Positions 30,683-35,904 of a DNA stretch of 35,904 nucleotides are shown in pieces; positions within the stretch are counted from its first letter, which is position 1, and every line of letters starts with the position of its first letter. The position numbers and the translations under genes are program-made. This stretch comes from an uncultured Parabacteroides sp. Lineage in GTDB: Bacteria > Bacteroidota > Bacteroidia > Bacteroidales > Tannerellaceae. The notes under the pieces are model-generated. The model worked only from the letters and a program-made list of their open reading frames with translations. It ran no database searches and was not told the origin of the DNA. The stretch is from assembly GCA_934725305.1 (NCBI GenBank), contig CAKVBA010000027.1:1-35904 (forward strand), given 5' to 3'.

Positions 30683-32263
30683 TTAAGCATGTTTCCTTTT
30701 AACAGGAGGATAATCAAGTGTATAATGCAATCCGCGGCTCTCTTTGCGTTCGATAGCTTGGCGGGTAATCAGATAACCCACATTAATCATGTTACGTAAT
30801 TCACACAATTCGCGTGAAGCCTTGCAACGCTTGAAGAGTCGTTCGGTCTCTTCGTATAAAATATCCAAACGGTTCCATGCACGGATCAGACGTGTGTTAC
30901 TGCGGACAATACCGACATAGGCTTCCATAATCTGATTTACCTCTTTGATACTTTGTGTGATCAGTACACGTTCTTCGTTGCTGATAGTGCCTTCGTCATT
31001 CCATTCGGGCACACCGTCGTTGAAGTCATAGCGACTGAATACTTCCAAAGCATGTTTAGCTGCCGCATCGGCATACACCACTGCTTCGATCAGTGAGTTA
31101 GAAGCCAGACGGTTACCACCATGCAGACCGGTGCATGAACATTCACCGATGGCATACAGACGCTTAATGCTTGACTGACCGTTCAGATCGACTTTGATGC
31201 CACCACACAGATAGTGTGCAGCCGGAGCAACCGGAATAAAATCTTTGGTTATATCGATGCCCAAGCTCAAGCATTTTTTATAGATATTGGGGAAATGCTT
31301 CTTTGTCTCTTCCGGATCTTTATGGGTCACATCCAGATAAACATGATCTTCACCACGCTGTTTCATTTCGCTATCAATGGCACGAGCCACAATGTCACGT
31401 GGAGCCAAAGAGAGGCGTGGATCATACTTCTGCATAAACTCTTCGCCAGCCAAGTTCTTCAGCACTGCGCCATAGCCTCGCATCGCTTCCGTAATCAAGA
31501 AGCAGGGACGATCGCCCGGATGATATAGAGCAGTAGGGTGGAACTGGATGAATTCCATATCTTTAACCATACCTTTGGCACGATATACCATGGCGATACC
31601 GTCGCCGGTTGCTACCAACGGATTGGTTGTGTTTCGATAGACAGCTTCGCAACCACCTGTAGCCACAACGGTTACTTTAGACAAGAAGGTGTCCACTTCT
31701 CCGGTTTCTTCGTTCAAGACATACGCACCGAAGCATTTGATGCCCGGTGTATGACGGTTGACGATGATTCCCATATGGTGTTGCGTGATGATTTCTACGG
31801 CAAAGAAGTTTTTGAATACAGTGATATTCGGATGGTTGTTGACGGTTTTGATTAGGCTGTTTTGTATCTCTGCACCTGTATTGTCGGCATGATGCAGGAT
31901 ACGGAATTCAGAATGACCACCTTCTTTATGCAGGTCAAACTCTCCGTTTTCCTTCTTATCGAAGTTGACGCCCCAATGGATCAGCTCATCAATCTGTGCA
32001 GGAGCATTACAGATTACCTTTTCGACAGCCTCACGGTTACTGAGCCAGTCGCCCGCTATCATGGTGTCTTCGATATGTTTATCGAAATTGTCAACTTTCA
32101 TATTGGTGACCGACGCAATACCTCCTTGTGCAAAATAGGTATTGGCCTCTTCCTGGGTAGATTTGCAAATCAGGGCAACGCTACCCTTGTCTGCTACCTT
32201 CAGTGCAAAGCTCATTCCGGCAATACCGGAGCCTATGACTAAGAAATCAAATCTCTTTACCAT
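30683..32263 (-). CDS. nadB: L-aspartate oxidase
   Basis: 526 residues. FAD-binding N-terminus FDFLVIGSGIAGMSFALKVA, then NTYFAQGGIASV, the substrate region EFIQFHPTALYHPGDRPCFL with catalytic His, ITEAMRGYGAVLKN, APAAHYLCGGIKVDLNG and GLHGGNRLASNSLIEAVVYA. It oxidises L-aspartate to iminoaspartate for NadA. It is monocistronic here, unlike the common nadB-nadA operons, with nadA 19 kb to the left on the same strand. Assignment is firm; succinate dehydrogenase flavoprotein is excluded by the NadB-type C-terminus and gene context without sdh genes. Confidence 0.95.
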   Translation of the reverse strand: MVKRFDFLVIGSGIAGMSFALKVADKGSVALICKSTQEEANTYFAQGGIASVTNMKVDNFDKHIEDTMIAGDWLSNREAVEKVICNAPAQIDELIHWGVNFDKKENGEFDLHKEGGHSEFRILHHADNTGAEIQNSLIKTVNNHPNITVFKNFFAVEIITQHHMGIIVNRHTPGIKCFGAYVLNEETGEVDTFLSKVTVVATGGCEAVYRNTTNPLVATGDGIAMVYRAKGMVKDMEFIQFHPTALYHPGDRPCFLITEAMRGYGAVLKNLAGEEFMQKYDPRLSLAPRDIVARAIDSEMKQRGEDHVYLDVTHKDPEETKKHFPNIYKKCLSLGIDITKDFIPVAPAAHYLCGGIKVDLNGQSSIKRLYAIGECSCTGLHGGNRLASNSLIEAVVYADAAAKHALEVFSRYDFNDGVPEWNDEGTISNEERVLITQSIKEVNQIMEAYVGIVRSNTRLIRAWNRLDILYEETERLFKRCKASRELCELRNMINVGYLITRQAIERKESRGLHYTLDYPPVKRKHA

Positions 32264-32284
32264 ATTTCATACTGTTTAGGATTA

Positions 32285-32292
32285 CAAAGTTA
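32285..32292 (-). promoter_or_regulatory. nadB: -7 box for nadB
   Basis: TAACTTTG on the minus strand, 21 bp before the nadB ATG at 32263. No clear -33 box. Confidence 0.62.
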
Positions 32293-32398
32293 TGAATTAA
32301 CTTAGATAGTTGGTGCTTTTATTATCTATTTTTAAATCATTCCTTTGCTGTAGTTTTTTCGTCTGGATGGAGTCGATGGTGTATTAAAGCAAAAACCG

Positions 32399-32406
32399 TA
32401 TATTTG
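32399..32406 (+). promoter_or_regulatory. mutS: -7 box for mutS
   Basis: TATATTTG fits TAnnTTTG and lies 38 bp before the GTG start at 32445. No clear -33 box. Confidence 0.6.
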
Positions 32407-32444
32407 CCATTTCGAAGTCGAACGATAAAAATAAGAGAACAGAC

Positions 32445-35060
32445 GTGGCAAAAGTAGTGGAAACTCCTTTGATGAAGCAGTATTTCGAGGTGAAAGCCAA
32501 ACATCCCGATGCGATTTTGCTGTTTCGTGTAGGCGATTTTTATGAGATGTATGGCGAAGATGCCGTTATTGGTTCTGAAATATTGGGTATTGTACAAACC
32601 AAGCGATCCAATGCCGGGGCACAATATATCGAGATGGCAGGTTTCCCTCATCATGCTTTGGACACCTATCTGCCTAAATTAGTGCGTGCCGGTAAGCGTG
32701 TAGCTATCTGCGACCAGCTGGAAGATCCTAAACAGACGAAAAAGCTGGTGAAGCGTGGCATTACAGAATTGGTGACTCCGGGTGTGTCGATCAACGATAC
32801 GGTGTTGAACCATAAGGAGAATAACTTTCTGGCTTCGATCCATTTCGGTAAGAGCTGTTGTGGTATAGCTTTTCTTGATATCTCTACCGGCGAGTTTTTG
32901 ACGGCCGAAGGAACGATTGACTATATCGATAAACTCTTGAATAACTTTTCGCCCAAAGAGGTGTTGATTGAACGGGGCAACCGCAAGCACTTTGAGGAGC
33001 ATTTCGGACCGCGTTTCTTTGTGTTTGAGCTGGACGACTGGATCTTTACCTCTGAATCGGCTCACGACCGTCTGTTGAAGCATTTCGAGACCAAGAATCT
33101 GAAGGGATTTGGTGTGCAACATCTCTCTTTGGGTATCATCGCTTCGGGAGCAATTCTCTATTATCTGGATCAGACTCAACATACCCATATTTCGCATATT
33201 ACGGCGTTGTCGCGTATAGAAGAGGAACGTTATGTACGACTTGATAAGTTTACGGTGCGTAGTCTGGAACTGATCGGTACGATGAACGAAGGAGGAAGCA
33301 GCCTGCTGGATGTCATTGATAAGACGGTGTCGCCCATGGGTTCCCGTATGTTGCGCCGATGGTTGTTGTTTCCTTTGAAAGATGTAAAACCTATCCGTGA
33401 AAGGCAGGATGTAGTGGATCATTTTTTCCGTCATCCTGAGTTGAAAGAGCTGTTCGATAATCAGCTGGAGCAGATAGGTGATTTAGAGCGTATCATATCA
33501 AAGGTGGCCGTCGGACGCGTCTCTCCGCGTGAAGTGGTGCAGTTGAAGGTGGCCCTGCGTGCTATCGAACCGATTAAAGAGGCCTGTATGACCAGTGGAG
33601 AAGAGAGTCTCTGTCGTATTGGTGAACAGCTGAATATCTGCGCATTGATTCGTGACCGCATCGATAAGGAGATCAACAACGATCCTCCTTCGTTGGTCAA
33701 CAAAGGGGGAATTATTGCGCATGGCGTGAATACAGAATTAGATGATCTGCGTGCTATTGCCTATTCGGGTAAGGATTATCTGCTGAAGATACAACAACGA
33801 GAGAGTGAAGCAACCGGTATTCCCAGCCTGAAGATAGCCTTCAATAATGTGTTTGGCTACTATATTGAGGTGCGTAATTCCCACAAAGATAAGGTGCCGG
33901 CCAATTGGGTCCGCAAACAGACCTTGGTGAATGCCGAACGATATATTACCGAAGAGCTGAAGGAGTATGAAGAAAAGATATTGGGAGCCGAAGAGAAGAT
34001 TCTCTCTTTAGAGATGCGTCTCTTCAATGAGCTGGTGCTTGCCTTGACCGAATATATTCCTCCCATTCAGCTGAATGCCAATTTGGTGGGACGTATCGAC
34101 TGTCTGCTTTCTTTTGCCAAAGTGGCCGAAAGCAATCTTTATATTCGTCCGGAGGTAGATGATTCGGAGGTGATTGATATTAAGGGCGGACGCCATCCGG
34201 TGATAGAGAAGCAGTTGCCTCCCGACGAACCTTATATTGCCAATAATGTGTATCTGGATGACGATAAGCAACAGATTATTATGATTACAGGTCCGAATAT
34301 GGCCGGTAAGTCGGCATTGCTACGTCAGACTGCCTTAATCACCTTAATGGCTCAGATGGGTTGTTTTGTTCCGGCCGAATCGGCTCATATCGGTATTGTT
34401 GATAAGATATTTACTCGTGTCGGTGCTTCGGATAACATCTCTGTAGGTGAATCTACCTTTATGGTCGAGATGAATGAAGCAGCTGATATATTGAATAATA
34501 TGTCGTCACGTAGTTTAGTGCTGTTTGACGAATTGGGCCGCGGCACCAGCACCTACGACGGTATTTCTATCGCTTGGGCCATTGTGGAATACATTCATGA
34601 ACATCCGCAGGCCAAGGCCAAGACGCTGTTCGCCACGCATTATCACGAGTTGAACGAGATGGAGCGTACCTTTAAGCGTATCAAAAACTATAATGTCTCT
34701 GTCAAGGAGGTAGGAAACAAGGTAATCTTTCTGCGTAAGTTAGTTCCGGGAGGCAGCGAGCATAGCTTTGGTATTCATGTAGCTAAGATGGCTGGTATGC
34801 CTAAGAGTATTGTGAAGCGTGCCGGTGAAATCTTGAAGCAGTTGGAGCGAGAGAATAGGCAGGAGGGAATCTCCACTAAGCCGATGAAAGAGATTGCGCC
34901 TTCGGGAGGTGGTTATCAGTTGAGCTTCTTCCAGTTGGACGATCCGGTGTTGAGCCAGGTAAGGGATGAGATAAAGAATATCGATGTCAATAATCTTACT
35001 CCTTTAGAGGCTTTGAATAAGCTGAGCGAAATCAAGAAGATTATAACAGGAACATCGTAG
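32445..35060 (+). CDS. mutS: DNA mismatch repair protein MutS
   Basis: 871 residues, typical. The mismatch-contacting FxE motif is in GDFYEMYG (Phe32, Glu34). The connector and lever domains follow, then the ATPase: Walker [16 protein letters not shown] (about 614-628), the [16 protein letters not shown] signature region and Walker [16 protein letters not shown] (about 690-705), and [12 protein letters not shown]. The start codon is GTG; no upstream in-frame ATG fits. It binds mispaired DNA and recruits MutL. Downstream DNA to 35171 holds a weak inverted repeat (TATGTTTTT/AAAAACATA, about 35116-35147) that may end the transcript. Confidence 0.98.
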   Translation: MAKVVETPLMKQYFEVKAKHPDAILLFRVGDFYEMYGEDAVIGSEILGIVQTKRSNAGAQYIEMAGFPHHALDTYLPKLVRAGKRVAICDQLEDPKQTKKLVKRGITELVTPGVSINDTVLNHKENNFLASIHFGKSCCGIAFLDISTGEFLTAEGTIDYIDKLLNNFSPKEVLIERGNRKHFEEHFGPRFFVFELDDWIFTSESAHDRLLKHFETKNLKGFGVQHLSLGIIASGAILYYLDQTQHTHISHITALSRIEEERYVRLDKFTVRSLELIGTMNEGGSSLLDVIDKTVSPMGSRMLRRWLLFPLKDVKPIRERQDVVDHFFRHPELKELFDNQLEQIGDLERIISKVAVGRVSPREVVQLKVALRAIEPIKEACMTSGEESLCRIGEQLNICALIRDRIDKEINNDPPSLVNKGGIIAHGVNTELDDLRAIAYSGKDYLLKIQQRESEATGIPSLKIAFNNVFGYYIEVRNSHKDKVPANWVRKQTLVNAERYITEELKEYEEKILGAEEKILSLEMRLFNELVLALTEYIPPIQLNANLVGRIDCLLSFAKVAESNLYIRPEVDDSEVIDIKGGRHPVIEKQLPPDEPYIANNVYLDDDKQQIIMITGPNMAGKSALLRQTALITLMAQMGCFVPAESAHIGIVDKIFTRVGASDNISVGESTFMVEMNEAADILNNMSSRSLVLFDELGRGTSTYDGISIAWAIVEYIHEHPQAKAKTLFATHYHELNEMERTFKRIKNYNVSVKEVGNKVIFLRKLVPGGSEHSFGIHVAKMAGMPKSIVKRAGEILKQLERENRQEGISTKPMKEIAPSGGGYQLSFFQLDDPVLSQVRDEIKNIDVNNLTPLEALNKLSEIKKIITGTS

Positions 35061-35152
35061 TGATAGGCTTTTTGTTGAGCTCTCGTTATTTATTTTGAAT
35101 GCAGATGTAACAACCTATGTTTTTCTCCTACTTATAGTAAAAACATAAGTTC

Positions 35153-35168
35153 AACTTAAAATTAAGTT
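35153..35168. repeat. 16-bp palindrome AACTTAAAATTAAGTT
   Basis: A perfect 16-bp palindrome (8 bp per half) ending 3 bp before the ATG of the frameshifted gene. It could be an operator or a weak hairpin overlapping the ribosome-binding region. Confidence 0.5.
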
Positions 35169-35171
35169 ATC

Positions 35172-35403
35172 ATGAAGGCAAAAGTATTCGGCTATAAAAA
35201 CCTTTGATGATTATCTGTCAGACTTCTATCTCTATCTGTATGAGGCCAAGCCCAAATATGTTACTGATGATGTGAAAGGTTATTATCTTCAGCAGATAAA
35301 AGAAGAGAATGCCACTCCTGCATGGCTACGACAGACATTTAAGCATTTTCTGTTAGATGAGAATAAAATTCTTGCCGAGATGCGTGAGTCTGTTGGTATG
35401 TAA
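35172..35403 (+). pseudogene. Frameshifted small gene of unknown family
   Basis: The ATG at 35172 opens MKAKVFGYKNL and stops at TGA 35205, but one base on, the +1 frame continues KTFDDYLSDFYLYLYEAKPK, ...DVKGYYLQQIKEENATPAW and ...ENKILAEMRESVGM to TAA at 35401-35403. Removing one A from the AAAAA run (35196-35200) would give one 76-residue protein. Either a real frameshift, a sequencing or assembly indel, or a programmed shift. Product family not recognised; it is a charged, soluble-looking protein. Confidence 0.6.
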
Positions 35404-35457
35404 TAGGTGAAGCATAACGATTGTTTGATGTCTCAACGGTAACATCTTGTGAAAAGG

Positions 35458-35800
35458 TTATTGTATTTTAATCGGAGTATTTGCCTATTGAAAACTGATA
35501 ACAGATCCATCTAAAACGACGGGCAATTCCGTTGGGTTTGACAGGCAAATCCGGCTTGGCACAGATATGCTTTTAAAGGTGTTTATAAGCTGTATTTCAA
35601 TAGTATATATACTTCTCCGGATTAGCCTATAGAGTTTCTGAAAAATGGGTAGGGACTTTTTTGAAAATGGGTAGGCACTCCGTTCAAATTGGGTAGGCAC
35701 TCCGTTGGAAAGGAATAGGCACTCAATTCCCGAAAATAGCCTAATCCTTTTTGACAAGGTTAATGATCGCTCGAAATCTTGTTGTCTTATTGTATTTTTT
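35458..35800. repeat. Dispersed intergenic repeat, copy 3 (about six 22-bp units)
   Basis: Direct TTATTGTATTTT ends; the head includes AGATCCATCTAAAACGACGGG, shared with copy 1 (ATCCATCTGAAACAACGGG). Units in the array (about 35625-35755) include GGGTAGGGACTTTTTTGAAA, GGGTAGGCACTCCGTTCAAA and GGGTAGGCACTCCGTTGGAA. The frame open on the opposite strand is not conserved. The tract 35801-35904 shows no recognisable feature. Confidence 0.87.
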
Positions 35801-35904
35801 ATTGTCATTACCAACAAGAATCGTAATCTAACCCAACTTCAACATCTTCTGAATAAAATTTCTCTAAAAATCAGCCTTTTCCTTTTTTGTAGATTTTCGT
35901 TGGG

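Noticed and set aside
32679..33434. 251-codon minus-strand frame inside mutS
   Set aside because: Antisense shadow of mutS; no promoter, no recognisable family.

Overview
The window looks like a chromosomal segment from a member of the Bacteroidales (Bacteroides/Parabacteroides-like). The evidence is a consistent set of Bacteroidota promoter -7 boxes (TAnnTTTG, several with TTG/TTTG 19-21 nt upstream) just ahead of start codons, a PorZ-like propeller protein with a type IX-style C-terminal domain, DUF4294 and COG4299-type proteins, several SP-I outer-membrane beta-barrels, and A/T-rich intergenic DNA. The species cannot be named from this sequence. No tRNA, rRNA, CRISPR array or prophage was seen.

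Layout. 1-2.1 kb: a minus-strand pair of sugar-transfer genes (GT2 glycosyltransferase and a polytopic GT-C-like membrane protein), plus the promoter and start codon of a gene leaving the left edge. 2.1-6.9 kb: rdgB, a porZ-like gene, a small PH-domain membrane protein and lpdA, all on the plus strand. 7-12 kb: yitT-like, leuS and nadA on the minus strand. 12-13.45 kb: a gene-poor A/T-rich tract with a dispersed repeat, a triple hairpin cluster, a possible gene remnant, a long inverted repeat and DnaA-box-like sites (an oriC candidate, weakly supported). 13.5-19.6 kb: SpoU/TrmH methyltransferase, DUF4294 protein, a two-gene operon of an outer-membrane barrel and a helix-hairpin-helix/barrel protein, a radical SAM enzyme and a COG4299 acyltransferase. 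19.8-25.1 kb: an accessory-looking block with a TPR membrane regulator, a 35-aa signal-peptide-like ORF, two different outer-membrane barrels each followed by a near-identical UUCG-loop terminator plus 45-aa ORF, an IS5-type element inserted at the end of the first module, and a second dispersed repeat. 25.3-27 kb: a 71-aa membrane microprotein overlapping a split ThrE-type (YjjP/YjjB-like) exporter. 27-35 kb: LysR regulator, SulP transporter, rubrerythrin, nadB and mutS. 35.1-35.9 kb: a frameshifted small gene and a third dispersed repeat.

How the genes fit together. The core genes are housekeeping: nucleotide-pool cleaning and mismatch repair (rdgB, mutS), NAD synthesis (nadA and nadB, 19 kb apart), aminoacylation (leuS), dihydrolipoyl dehydrogenase and peroxide defence (rubrerythrin). 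Start codons were moved inward from the longest open frames wherever a TAnnTTTG box lay inside or downstream of the longer start.

The signals least explained by known families are: (i) a roughly 300-340 bp intergenic repeat in three copies, built on variable numbers of 22-bp units between direct TTATTGTATTTT ends; (ii) the duplicated terminator + 45-aa ORF module; (iii) two intergenic elements (before leuS and before lysR) that share mutually exclusive hairpins; (iv) the triple tetraloop-hairpin cluster near 12.8 kb.
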